A stretch of DNA of 12,695 nt, from positions 1 to 12,695 of the forward strand of contig RPQV01000042.1 in NCBI GenBank assembly GCA_003818595.1. Direction: 5' to 3'. Every line of letters begins with the position of its first letter. The first letter of the stretch is position 1. Below, piece after piece: positions 5,191 to 12,695 of this stretch. This stretch comes from Calditrichota bacterium (GTDB lineage Bacteria > Zhuqueibacterota > Zhuqueibacteria > Residuimicrobiales > Krinioviventaceae). A program made the position numbers and the translations under genes. The notes under the pieces are model-generated. The model was not told the DNA's origin and did not search any database. It worked only from the letters and a program-made list of their open reading frames with translations.

Positions 5191-7617
5191 TTATTTTTTT
5201 AAAATGTCCTGTGGCGCTGTTATTACGCGAACGATGCGATCGTTTTGGCCAATTGCAATCAGCGGCTCTCCCTGCGTCGCACGACCTGCGATTTTGATGC
5301 TGCCGGCTTTTTGCCTTTTCATCTTATCCTTATGGGTGATGAATAATAGTTGATCCTTTTCCTGAACCTCCAGCAAAGATATCAACTTGCCGACTTTATC
5401 GCTTATTTTATAGGTGATAATTCCTTTTCCGCCTCGTTTGATCACTCCATATTCTTTCAATATACTGCGTTTCCCAAAACCGCGACTGGTCACGGTCAGC
5501 AGCGAGGACTTGTCGTCTAGTATAGGAATCATTCCGATAATAAAGTCTTTCTCATCCAACATCATTCCTCGCACACCAGCAGCAATCAAACCCATATCGC
5601 GAACATCCTGCTCTGAAAAACGAATAGCCATTCCTTCAGCTGTTGCCATCAGCAGGTCATTCCCCCCAGAGGTGATGGCAACCCCAACAACGAGATCATC
5701 CTCTTTAAGGGTCATCACCACAAGTCCGCCGTCTTTCGGCTTGGACAAGGTGGACAGCATCAATCGTTTGATTTGCGCTTGGCGCGTGACCAGCGTAATA
5801 TATTTTTCCTCATCAAATTTGCCGATTTCAATAACTTTAACGACCTGATCCTCTTTGTTCAGATTGAGAAGTCGTGATAACGGCGTTCCCTGACTATCTC
5901 CGGCAGAGACCGGAACAAAGCTGGTTCTCAAGGGAAAGCAGAATCCCTTTTGGGTGAAAAAGAGCAGATAACGACTATTGGCGGACGTAAATACATTCTC
6001 TACAAAATCCTTCTCTCCATGGATTTTGATCAAGTCTTTGTCAGCTTGATAATCAGAGAAGGAAAAACGCCTGATATATTGGTCATGGGAAATAGTGACA
6101 ATCAGCTCCTCTTCCTGCATCAACTCTTTGAGACTCTTATGCAGTGCTCCCTTGCCAATGATTTGGGTCCGTCGCGCGTCACCGTATTTTTCTTTGATAG
6201 CGAGTAATTCCTCTTTAATGACCTGCATGCGTAATGCTTTGCTCGCTAAAATTGCCTTCAATCGTTCAATGAGCTGAAGGATCTCCTTATATTCCTGCTC
6301 GATTTTTTGTCGTTCCAAGCCGGTCAGACGCTGAAGCCGCATATCCAAAATTGCCTGCGCCTGAATTTCAGATAATCTAAATCGTTTCATTAAATTCGTG
6401 CGCGCGCTATCCACTGTTCGAGACTTTTTGATAATGGCGATAACTTCATCAATATTATCCAGCGCAATAATGTATCCTTCAAGTATATGCGCCCGCCGTT
6501 CAGCCTTATCAAGTTCAAAACGCGTGCGGCGTAAAATGACGTCATGTCGAAAATTCAGGAATTCGATCAACATTTCGCGGATGTTCAGTACTTTGGGCTG
6601 TCCGTTGACAAGGGCAAGCATGATCACACCAAAGGTGCTTTCCATTTGGGTATGCTGATAGAGTTCCTTGAGCAGTTTTTCTGCAGAAACATCTTTCCGC
6701 AGCTCAAAAACAATTCGCATACCTTCTCGGTCCGACTCGTCGCGTACTTCAGAGATGCCATCCAATTTCTTTTCACGTACCAACGCAGCGACCTTTTCGA
6801 GCAGCGACGCTTTATTGACCTGATAAGGTATCTCTGTCACAACAATACGATCTCTGCCGCCGCGCATGTCTTCGATATGCGCCTTTGCACGAATAGTGAT
6901 CTTGCCGCGGCCAGTCTTAAAATATTCATCGATTTCGCTGTCGCCGAAAATCATGGCGCCGGTGGGAAAATCAGGTCCATGAATATATTTTTTCATGCCC
7001 TCGGCCTTAATTGAAGGATTCTCAATTAAGGCAATCAACCCATCGACAACCTCAGAGAGATTGTGCGGGGGAATATTCGTAGCCATTCCTACAGCAATGC
7101 CGGAAGCGCCATTGACCAGCAGCGTCGGCAGGAGGGAGGGCAAAACAGACGGTTCTTTGAGCGAATCGTCAAAGTTGGAAACGAAATCAACGGTTTCTTT
7201 ATCGAGATCGCGAATTACTTCCTCTGCAATTTCAGCAAGTCGCGCTTCAGTATAGCGCATCGCTGCAGGCGAATCGCCGTCAACAGAACCAAAGTTCCCC
7301 TGGCCATCGACGAGCGGATATCGCAAGGAAAAATCCTGCACCATTCTCACCATGGCGTCATAGACGGCCGTATCCCCGTGAGGATGGTATTTACCCAGTA
7401 CCTCACCGACAATTCTCGCACTCTTTTTATAAGAGGAATTGGGACGAAGTCCCAGTTCAAGCATTCCGAACAATACCCTTCGATGGACCGGTTTCAGCCC
7501 GTCACGCACGTCTGGAAGAGCCCGAGAGACAATTACTGACATCGAATAATCGATGTAGGAATTTTTCATTTCTTCTTCAATCAGTACCGGAATAATTTTC
7601 CCGTTTGTTTCGCTCAT
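5191..7617 (-). CDS. gyrA: DNA gyrase subunit A (type IIA topoisomerase, breakage-reunion subunit)
   Basis: With GyrB this subunit cuts and rejoins duplex DNA. Starting at ATG 7617 the protein has 808 residues and falls in register with E. coli numbering: the quinolone-region positions are Thr83 and Asp87 in HGDTAVYD, and the catalytic Tyr122 lies in AAMRYTEARL. TTG at 7650 would add 11 residues and lacks family support. The N-terminal winged-helix and tower region (30-480) is fully conserved. The C-terminal pinwheel begins near 510. Its first blade reads SDYQADKDLIKIHGEKDF (521-538), where gyrases normally carry the QRRGGKG GyrA box; that motif is absent. An RGGKG (728-732) in the later blade GFGKRSILKEYGVIKRGGKG is box-like. 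Position next to gyrB and dnaN-recF argues for gyrase rather than ParC. It is the last gene of the operon, 35 bases after gyrB. Thr83 and Asp87 are both wild-type-like, so no quinolone-resistance change is seen there. Confidence 0.95.
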   Translation of the reverse strand: MSETNGKIIPVLIEEEMKNSYIDYSMSVIVSRALPDVRDGLKPVHRRVLFGMLELGLRPNSSYKKSARIVGEVLGKYHPHGDTAVYDAMVRMVQDFSLRYPLVDGQGNFGSVDGDSPAAMRYTEARLAEIAEEVIRDLDKETVDFVSNFDDSLKEPSVLPSLLPTLLVNGASGIAVGMATNIPPHNLSEVVDGLIALIENPSIKAEGMKKYIHGPDFPTGAMIFGDSEIDEYFKTGRGKITIRAKAHIEDMRGGRDRIVVTEIPYQVNKASLLEKVAALVREKKLDGISEVRDESDREGMRIVFELRKDVSAEKLLKELYQHTQMESTFGVIMLALVNGQPKVLNIREMLIEFLNFRHDVILRRTRFELDKAERRAHILEGYIIALDNIDEVIAIIKKSRTVDSARTNLMKRFRLSEIQAQAILDMRLQRLTGLERQKIEQEYKEILQLIERLKAILASKALRMQVIKEELLAIKEKYGDARRTQIIGKGALHKSLKELMQEEELIVTISHDQYIRRFSFSDYQADKDLIKIHGEKDFVENVFTSANSRYLLFFTQKGFCFPLRTSFVPVSAGDSQGTPLSRLLNLNKEDQVVKVIEIGKFDEEKYITLVTRQAQIKRLMLSTLSKPKDGGLVVMTLKEDDLVVGVAITSGGNDLLMATAEGMAIRFSEQDVRDMGLIAAGVRGMMLDEKDFIIGMIPILDDKSSLLTVTSRGFGKRSILKEYGVIKRGGKGIITYKISDKVGKLISLLEVQEKDQLLFITHKDKMKRQKAGSIKIAGRATQGEPLIAIGQNDRIVRVITAPQDILKK

Positions 7618-7652
7618 ATAGTTGTTTTCTATATCTTTCGGTTTAGTCAATG

Positions 7653-9581
7653 TTATACATCCAGGTTGCGAACGTATTTGGCATTTTCTTCAATGAATTG
7701 CCGTCGAGGTTCGACCTTATCGCCCATTAGTTTTGAAAATATAATATCGGCTTCAAATGCTTCGTCGATGGTCACCTGCAGTAGAGTACGATTCTCCGGA
7801 CTCATGGTTGTCTGCCAAAGTTGACCCGGATTCATTTCGCCAAGTCCTTTATATCGCTGTAAATTATATTTTTCTTTTCCGGCCTTGGCAAGCTTATTAA
7901 TGATCTCTTCTTTTTCTTCATCATCGTATATGTATTTTTCCTCTGATCCCTGCTTCAATCGGTAAAGGGGAGGCTGAGCAATATAAAGGAATCCGTTTTC
8001 AATGAGCTGCCGCATATGCCTGAAAAAAAAGGTCAACAATAAAGTACGGATATGACTGCCATCGACATCCGCATCTGTCATGATGATAACTTTCCCATAA
8101 CGCAGCTTTTCGATATCAAAATCATTCGTCCCAATCCCGGCTCCCAGGGCAGCAACGATTGTGCGGATTTCTTCGTTGGCGAGCATTTTGTCGATGCGTG
8201 CCTTCTCCACATTCAATATTTTGCCGCGCAACGGCAATATGGCTTGAAAGCGTCGATCTCTACCCTGTTTAGCGCTGCCGCCTGCAGAATCTCCTTCAAC
8301 AATAAATACTTCTGTCCTCTCCGCTTCGCGAAGTGAACAGTCCGCCAGTTTCCCGGGAAGCCCTTCACTTTCGAGTGTTGTCTTACGTCTCGTTAATTCC
8401 TTTGCTTTTCTGGCAGCCTCTCGGGAATGAGCAGCTTGTTTGCATTTTTCAATAATACGGCGAGCCTGCGTCATGTTGTTTTCGAGCTCGCGAGTGAGAC
8501 CCTCATTCACAATGGATTCAACAATTCCGCGAACATCGCTGTTACCAAGTCTTGTTTTGGTTTGTCCCTCGAACTGCGGTTCCGGATGTTTGATGCTGAT
8601 CACTGCTGTGATCCCTTCTCGAACATCTTCGCCTGTCAGACTCACCTCATCATTTTTTAACAGTTTATTTTTAACCGCAAAATTATTCAGAGTTCGCGTC
8701 AGGGCAGTTTTAAAACCGATCAGATGAGTGCCGCCTTCAATGGTGTGGATATTATTCACATAGGAATACGTATTTTCGTTGTAGGTGTCAGTATAAGAAA
8801 AGGCGATTTCGACGGGAACACCATCCTTTTCATCTGCAATATAGATTGGCTTCTTGATAATGGAATCACGATTTTGATCCAGGTATTCAACAAAAGCGAC
8901 CAGCCCGCCTTTATACTTGAACGTTTCTTCTTTTTTGCTGATTTCATCATGAATTGTGATTTTGATATCCTTATTCAAGAAGGCGAGTTCACGCATTCTT
9001 TCCGCAAGAATTTCAAAGGTGAATTTACGTTTCTTAAAGATTTCTAAATCAGGAATGAAGCCAATTTTAGTACCCGTTGATTTCCGTTTTCCCACCACTT
9101 TGACATCGCCGACTGGAACGCCGCGGGCATATTGTTGCCGATAAACCTTCCCGTCTCTGGCGACTTCAACCCACAACCATTCGGACAGAGCGTTCACAAC
9201 TGAAACGCCAACCCCGTGAAGACCGCCGGAAACTTTGTAAGCCTTTTTATCAAACTTTCCTCCTGCATGCAGAATAGTCATTACAATTTCCAAAGCGGAT
9301 TTTTGATACTCGGGATGCATATCTACCGGAATTCCTCTGCCATTATCATCGACTATAACACTGCCGTCTTTGCACATGGTCACGTGAATATCATTGCAAA
9401 AACCTGCCAGGGCTTCATCAATACTATTATCGACCACCTCATAAACCAGATGGTGGAGGCCGCGTACCGAAACATCGCCGATATACATTGCAGGTCGTTT
9501 TCTGACCGCATCAAGTCCTTTTAGAACCTGGATTTTACTCGCATCATAAACTTCGGGATCCTGACTCGCTTTGTTTGCCAT
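7653..9581 (-). CDS. gyrB: DNA gyrase subunit B (ATPase subunit)
   Basis: A complete 642-residue GyrB that hydrolyses ATP to drive strand passage by the GyrA2B2 complex. The GHKL ATPase domain shows Glu48 and Asn52 in YEVVDNSIDEA, Asp79 in DDNGRGIP, and GGLHGVG (119-125). The transducer lysine is Lys342 in QTKTRLG. The TOPRIM domain has EGDSAGG (429-435, Glu429) and DADVDGSH (503-510). The C-terminus carries the family's QRYKGLGEMNP motif. The length is that of the usual compact GyrB and lacks the large insert of E. coli GyrB (804 residues). ATG 9581 is preceded by a weak GTGA-type ribosome site and gives the standard short lead-in to KGLDAVRKRPAMYIG. It starts 10 bases after dciA ends, consistent with one operon. 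Confidence 0.97.
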   Translation of the reverse strand: MANKASQDPEVYDASKIQVLKGLDAVRKRPAMYIGDVSVRGLHHLVYEVVDNSIDEALAGFCNDIHVTMCKDGSVIVDDNGRGIPVDMHPEYQKSALEIVMTILHAGGKFDKKAYKVSGGLHGVGVSVVNALSEWLWVEVARDGKVYRQQYARGVPVGDVKVVGKRKSTGTKIGFIPDLEIFKKRKFTFEILAERMRELAFLNKDIKITIHDEISKKEETFKYKGGLVAFVEYLDQNRDSIIKKPIYIADEKDGVPVEIAFSYTDTYNENTYSYVNNIHTIEGGTHLIGFKTALTRTLNNFAVKNKLLKNDEVSLTGEDVREGITAVISIKHPEPQFEGQTKTRLGNSDVRGIVESIVNEGLTRELENNMTQARRIIEKCKQAAHSREAARKAKELTRRKTTLESEGLPGKLADCSLREAERTEVFIVEGDSAGGSAKQGRDRRFQAILPLRGKILNVEKARIDKMLANEEIRTIVAALGAGIGTNDFDIEKLRYGKVIIMTDADVDGSHIRTLLLTFFFRHMRQLIENGFLYIAQPPLYRLKQGSEEKYIYDDEEKEEIINKLAKAGKEKYNLQRYKGLGEMNPGQLWQTTMSPENRTLLQVTIDEAFEADIIFSKLMGDKVEPRRQFIEENAKYVRNLDV

Positions 9582-9591
9582 AATATCACTT

Positions 9592-9879
9592 TCAATAAAA
9601 TCGTATGTCCTTGATAATATCCTTACCGATAACCGTTTCTATCTTTTGCAAAATTGCCTGCTTTTGGAACAATAATTCTGTCCGCCAAGTCATACTGCTC
9701 ACTTTAACATACAGAATACTACCTTCAACTCTTTCGACTCTGGCGATTTTAGCAATGTTGGGACCAACAATCTTATCCCATTCCTCTATTACACGGATCT
9801 CGTTCACCTTTTTTTCAAAACCGAGATCCCGAATGAGTAGTTTAATTGATTCCCCGATATGACGCGGAATTCTCGGCAT
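9592..9879 (-). CDS. dciA: DUF721 family protein, candidate DciA-type replicative helicase loader
   Basis: A 95-residue cytosolic protein consisting of little more than a DUF721 domain. Recognisable features are the WDKIVGPNIAKIA segment (34-46) and the strand-turn LYVKVSSMTWRTELLFQK (56-73), with the conserved Trp65. Members of this family named DciA interact with the DnaB helicase and are thought to be the ancestral loader where DnaC/DnaI are absent; that role here is inferred from family and location. The gene lies between recF and gyrB. Its ATG is inside the last codons of recF (38-base overlap in another frame), suggesting translational coupling. No strong ribosome site is seen, only a GAGAATGAAAA stretch. 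The short form, without the longer disordered tail of some DciA proteins, resembles the versions beside recF in Bacteroidetes-like genomes. Confidence 0.85.
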   Translation of the reverse strand: MPRIPRHIGESIKLLIRDLGFEKKVNEIRVIEEWDKIVGPNIAKIARVERVEGSILYVKVSSMTWRTELLFQKQAILQKIETVIGKDIIKDIRFY

Positions 9880-11005
9880 TTTTCATTCTCGTAAGGGTTC
9901 CATTTTCAACAAAAAAGAGTGATGGATTTTTCGATAATCCGCCAATATTTTGAAAAGCATTATAATCCAAAGTAGTGCCGGTTATAAATATCTGACTGCT
10001 CTTTTCGAATAAACTTATAACTGTCGCGCAACGTTCCTGATCCAACTCGGCCAAAAGATCATCCAGAAGCATTATGGGGCAGATTTGAGTTCGCGAGTGC
10101 AACACCGCGGCTTCTGCTGCTTTTAGACTGACCAGGGCACTTTTATGTTCTCCACGAGAGCCGTATAACCTCAATTCATGGTCACTCACCAAAAACTGGA
10201 ATTCATCACGATGTGGCCCGACCAAGGAAACACCCTGTCTCATTTCCCTCGACGCCATTTTTTTTAATTGCCCGGAAAATTGGAATGCCAGTTCCTCGTC
10301 TGAATGATCTTCAACATTCGGTTTATAGTTGATACGAAGAGTCCACTTGTTTTTCGTTATTGCAAGATAATAGTCAGCCAAATACTGATTCAGCTCGTTA
10401 ACCATTAGTCGACGGCTCTTGATGATTTGTGCGCCAAAATGAGTAAACTGATGATTCCAAATTTCCAATTCATCTTTGTGTTCTTTGCCTGCCGTTGTCA
10501 AACGCTGCAGAATCGAATTTCTCTGTTTCAATATTTGTTCATATTGCTTGAGATCATCCAGGTAGCGGTTTGAACACTGGGACAGCAGAACGTTAAAAAA
10601 ACGTCGCCTCTGCGCTGGAGGTCCGCTGGTAATTTCATGATCGCCTGTTGAAAGGCAGATGATGGGGAATTGGCCGACAAGCTTTGAAAATTGACTCAGC
10701 CTTTTGCCATCGACACTGATTTTTTTGCCTGTTAAAATTTCATGATGAATAACAACTCGATGTTCGAGCTGCTCATCGTCATGAAACTTGCCTTCTATTA
10801 AGAATTCATGATCATCAAAAGGAATCAGTTCACGTTCATCGCGGGTGCGAAAACTTTTTGCCAAACATAAAAGATAGATCGCCTCTATCAGATTTGTTTT
10901 GCCTTGAGCATTATCCCCAAAAAGATAATTGACATGTGGACTGAATGTAAGATGCACAGGTCGGAGATTTCTCAGTTTTGAAACCTGTAGCTCATTTAAA
11001 TACAT
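9842..11005 (-). CDS. recF: DNA replication/repair protein RecF
   Basis: A 387-residue SMC/ABC-like ATPase that, with RecO and RecR, helps load RecA at single-strand gaps behind stalled forks. The Walker A motif is GDNAQGKTN (30-38), followed by IEAIYLLCLAKSFRTRD. GPPAQRRRFFN (128-138) and GPHRDEF (263-269) are RecF family segments. The ABC signature is SRGEHKSA (283-290), and Walker B is IMLLDDLLAELD (311-322). All the motifs needed for ATP binding are therefore present. The length is close to the usual 360-380 residues. The ATG start follows dnaN's stop after 21 bases and gives the standard opening MYLNELQVSKLRNLRP. The 3' end overlaps dciA by 38 bases. The last 15 or so residues after LTRMK are poorly conserved in appearance. 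Confidence 0.96.
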   Translation of the reverse strand: MYLNELQVSKLRNLRPVHLTFSPHVNYLFGDNAQGKTNLIEAIYLLCLAKSFRTRDERELIPFDDHEFLIEGKFHDDEQLEHRVVIHHEILTGKKISVDGKRLSQFSKLVGQFPIICLSTGDHEITSGPPAQRRRFFNVLLSQCSNRYLDDLKQYEQILKQRNSILQRLTTAGKEHKDELEIWNHQFTHFGAQIIKSRRLMVNELNQYLADYYLAITKNKWTLRINYKPNVEDHSDEELAFQFSGQLKKMASREMRQGVSLVGPHRDEFQFLVSDHELRLYGSRGEHKSALVSLKAAEAAVLHSRTQICPIMLLDDLLAELDQERCATVISLFEKSSQIFITGTTLDYNAFQNIGGLSKNPSLFFVENGTLTRMKNAENSASYRGIN

Positions 11006-11026
11006 TCAGCAGGCCTGAGACAAATA

Positions 11027-12151
11027 CTATTCGGATTCCTCAGTGATGCGAATAGGCATCAGGAGCATGAGGATTTCTTCATTTTCCGCCTGCTCATCCG
11101 GGTGAATGATAGCAGCACTGCCGCTATCGCGCAGATCAAAAACGACCTCATCGGAGTCTATATGGCGCAATTCATCGAGCAGATATACCGAATTGTAGCC
11201 GATCTGCATCCAGTCAGAGTCGAAACTGGCCGGGATCGATTCTTTCGCCTCGGCGCCGAATTCGATATCCTCAGAATGAATGGTCACCTCATTGGGGCTT
11301 ATGACCAGGCGAACCTGGTTGGTTAACGAACTGGAAAAAATGGAAACACGTCTCAATGTCGAAATCAACAGTTCTCGATTCACGCGCAAATGTTTATCGT
11401 TATCGACTGGAAGCACCCGTTCATAATTCGGATAAGTGCCATTGATTAATTTTGAATAAATGACTGCTCGCGCCATGCGGAACTGCACATGATCCTCCCC
11501 AACCTGAACTTTGACCTGATCAGAATTCTCCAAATTACGCAGCATCAGGTTCAGCGCTTTGGTGGGAACGATCATTTTTACTTTTTGTTCTGAGGGGGGA
11601 AAGTTTTTATGAGTAACTTTGGACAAACGATGCCCATCTGTGCCGACGAAAATCAGCTTTCTATCGACCAGTTCAACATTAATACCTGTGAGTGCCGGTC
11701 TAAGCTCATCAGTCGAAACAGCAAATAGTGTTTTATTGGTCATTTGGGCTAAACTTTCGCCGCTGATGGCGAAACTTTGTTCACTCTCTTCCATGATGAT
11801 ATTGGGGAAATCTTCCCGCGGCTGAGCAGCGATCTTGTATTCACCTTTTTCGGTTTTTAACACAATTTTATCACCGCTTTCGGACACGATTCGAATCGGT
11901 ACATCAGGAAGCTCTCTGACAATTTCAATCAGCAGCTTTGCAGGGACGGCAACTTCACCTTCTTCATCGGATTCAACATCAAGAGTATAACTGACCGAAA
12001 TTTCCAGATCTGTGCCGGTAAGTTCTAATTTTCTGCCTTTTAATTGCATGAGAATGCAGGTGAGGATGGATATGGTCGTTTTTTGCGGGACGACGCCGAC
12101 AACTTTATGAAGTGCCTCATACAACTCGGCTTTTGATATGGTGAAATTCAT
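11027..12151 (-). CDS. dnaN: DNA polymerase III beta subunit (sliding clamp)
   Basis: A complete 374-residue beta clamp with the usual three-domain length. It dimerises into a ring that tethers DNA polymerase III and other clamp-binding proteins to the template. Typical segments are the start MNFTISKAELYEAL, GTDLEISVSY (56-65), VPAKLLIEIVRELPD (69-83), REDFPNI (112-118) and the domain-3 GYNSVYLLDELRHI region. The C-terminal LMPIRI is the equivalent of the MPMRL tail that lines the peptide-binding pocket. ATG 12151 has a strong AGGAGG ribosome site five bases upstream (12162-12157). It follows dnaA on the same strand across a 121-base gap that holds its own predicted promoter, and it heads the dnaN-recF-dciA-gyrB-gyrA run. 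Confidence 0.98.
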   Translation of the reverse strand: MNFTISKAELYEALHKVVGVVPQKTTISILTCILMQLKGRKLELTGTDLEISVSYTLDVESDEEGEVAVPAKLLIEIVRELPDVPIRIVSESGDKIVLKTEKGEYKIAAQPREDFPNIIMEESEQSFAISGESLAQMTNKTLFAVSTDELRPALTGINVELVDRKLIFVGTDGHRLSKVTHKNFPPSEQKVKMIVPTKALNLMLRNLENSDQVKVQVGEDHVQFRMARAVIYSKLINGTYPNYERVLPVDNDKHLRVNRELLISTLRRVSIFSSSLTNQVRLVISPNEVTIHSEDIEFGAEAKESIPASFDSDWMQIGYNSVYLLDELRHIDSDEVVFDLRDSGSAAIIHPDEQAENEEILMLLMPIRITEESE

Positions 12152-12156
12152 GAACG

Positions 12157-12162
12157 CCTCCT
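12157..12162 (-). promoter_or_regulatory. Strong ribosome binding site of dnaN
   Basis: A full AGGAGG on the minus strand lies five bases before the dnaN ATG. It is the best Shine-Dalgarno sequence in the window, so high translation of the clamp is expected compared with recF, dciA and gyrA, whose sites are weak. Confidence 0.85.
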
Positions 12163-12185
12163 GATATTAATCGGATTGACCTGAA

Positions 12186-12214
12186 AAGATAGTTAAATTA
12201 CAACTCTTTATCAA
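12186..12214 (-). promoter_or_regulatory. Predicted promoter for the dnaN-recF-dciA-gyrB-gyrA operon
   Basis: On the minus strand TTGATA (12214-12209), a 17-base spacer and TATCTT (12191-12186) form a good sigma-70-type promoter. The start would be near 12179, giving a leader of about 28 bases that includes the AGGAGG site. Confidence 0.5.
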
Positions 12215-12241
12215 GCATTTTGTAAATTCTCATGAAAGGAT

Positions 12242-12263
12242 AAATAAGGTGAAGACCCTATTT
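12242..12263 (-). other. 9-bp hairpin just after dnaA
   Basis: On the minus strand AAATAGGGT (12263-12255) pairs with ACCTTATTT (12250-12242) around a CTTC tetraloop, with one G-U wobble. On the opposite strand the same position is an A-C mismatch, so the structure is better suited to the dnaA transcript. It starts 9 bases past the dnaA stop codon. The 3' arm ends in only three T, followed by ATCCTTT, so it may be a weak terminator, an attenuator or a 3' end stabiliser. Confidence 0.45.
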
Positions 12264-12272
12264 GTAACAATT

Positions 12273-12695
12273 TTATATCATGGCTATTTCTATTTTATTG
12301 CGGATATGATCAATTTGATCAGCAATTTTTGCATCGCGTGCAGTCATGTTTTCAACCGTTTCGATCGCATGAATGACCGTGCTGTGATCACGCCCTCCAA
12401 AATGAAGACCGATAGTTTTCAGCGAGTGCTCTGTTAATGATTTGCACAAGTACATAGCGATCTGTCGTGCCATGGCGATTTCTTTTTTGCGCGTCTTGGC
12501 ACGCATCATGTCATCCGGTAATTGATAATAATCAGCCGTTGTTTTTTGGATAAATTCAATGCTGATTGCTTTCATCTGCGTCATGCAGACGTCTTTTAAA
12601 AGCTTTTTGGCCAGATCCAGGGTAATGTCCACACCCTCCAACGAGGCATAGGCCAGCAATCGTATAAGTGCACCTTCCAGTTCCCGGATGTTGGA
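12273..12695 (-). CDS. dnaA: Chromosomal replication initiator DnaA, C-terminal part (cut by right edge)
   Basis: The visible 140 codons run from the window edge to the stop at 12273. They begin SNIRELEGALIRLLAYAS, the highly conserved join between the AAA+ lid (domain III) and domain IV. Domain IV, the helix-turn-helix that reads DnaA boxes, follows with YYQLPDDMM, the basic segment RAKTRKKEIAMARQIAMYL and the signature HFGGRDHSTVIHAI (GGRDHSTV at 12398-12375). DnaA opens oriC and recruits the helicase. The reading frame stays open through the right edge, so the TTG at 12659 is an internal leucine and not a start. The N-terminal interaction domain and the Walker motifs lie outside the window, as does the start codon. 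Confidence 0.97.
   Translation of the reverse strand, partial: SNIRELEGALIRLLAYASLEGVDITLDLAKKLLKDVCMTQMKAISIEFIQKTTADYYQLPDDMMRAKTRKKEIAMARQIAMYLCKSLTEHSLKTIGLHFGGRDHSTVIHAIETVENMTARDAKIADQIDHIRNKIEIAMI

Noticed and set aside
6544..7539. Two long open frames (about 156 and 158 codons) antisense to gyrA
   Set aside because: They lie opposite a highly conserved gyrA coding region, show no recognisable domains and have compositions expected of a shadow frame.
7618..7650. TTG at 7650 as the gyrA start
   Set aside because: Starting at ATG 7617 puts Thr83, Asp87 and Tyr122 exactly in E. coli register and matches the usual N-terminus.
10910..10920. TTATCCCCA, an eight-of-nine match to a DnaA box
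   Set aside because: It encodes part of the RecF Walker A region and stands alone, so protein coding constraint explains it.
12657..12659. TTG as the dnaA start
   Set aside because: The frame continues upstream with the conserved SNIRELEGALIR segment, so this is an internal leucine of a truncated gene.

Overview
The window is about 12.7 kb of ordinary-composition bacterial chromosome from a diderm (outer-membrane) organism. The diderm call rests on a secreted patatin fused to an Omp85 barrel. The right half is the classical origin-proximal replication cluster, in the order dnaA, dnaN, recF, DUF721/dciA, gyrB, gyrA, all on the minus strand. A short DUF721 protein next to recF, a patatin-Omp85 protein with several POTRA repeats, and BioY together recall the FCB-type phyla (Bacteroidetes, Calditrichota, KSB1 and relatives). 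That taxonomic placement is inference only; no rRNA or other decisive marker is present.

Layout. Bases 1-486 (+) are the end of a glutamine-dependent NAD+ synthetase, cut by the left edge. It converges with a family 2 glycosyltransferase (519-1412, -). The 376-base stretch 1413-1788 holds two lysine tRNAs on the minus strand: tRNA-Lys(CUU) at 1533-1605 and tRNA-Lys(UUU) at 1650-1723. An intrinsic terminator lies between them, a weaker one lies after the second, and a good promoter precedes the first. Next comes bioY (1789-2358, -), divergent from the patatin-Omp85 gene (2447-5122, +); their predicted promoters overlap in an 88-base gap. The patatin gene converges on gyrA.

The replication block 5191-12695 reads leftward. 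dnaA (C-terminal part only) ends at 12273. A 121-base gap follows, with a hairpin and a near-consensus promoter, and then dnaN, recF, dciA, gyrB and gyrA follow with small gaps or overlaps. These five look like one operon supplying the sliding clamp, gap repair, a helicase-loader candidate and DNA gyrase. No cluster of DnaA boxes was seen between dnaA and dnaN, so oriC is probably outside the window.

Most notable points: (1) GyrA lacks the canonical GyrA box in the first blade of its C-terminal pinwheel but has an RGGKG motif in a late blade; (2) the patatin-Omp85 protein appears to carry three POTRA domains; (3) BioY has an altered C-terminal Asp/Lys signature; (4) a terminator separates two tandem tRNA-Lys genes. 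I found no CRISPR array, mobile element or clearly novel multi-gene system.
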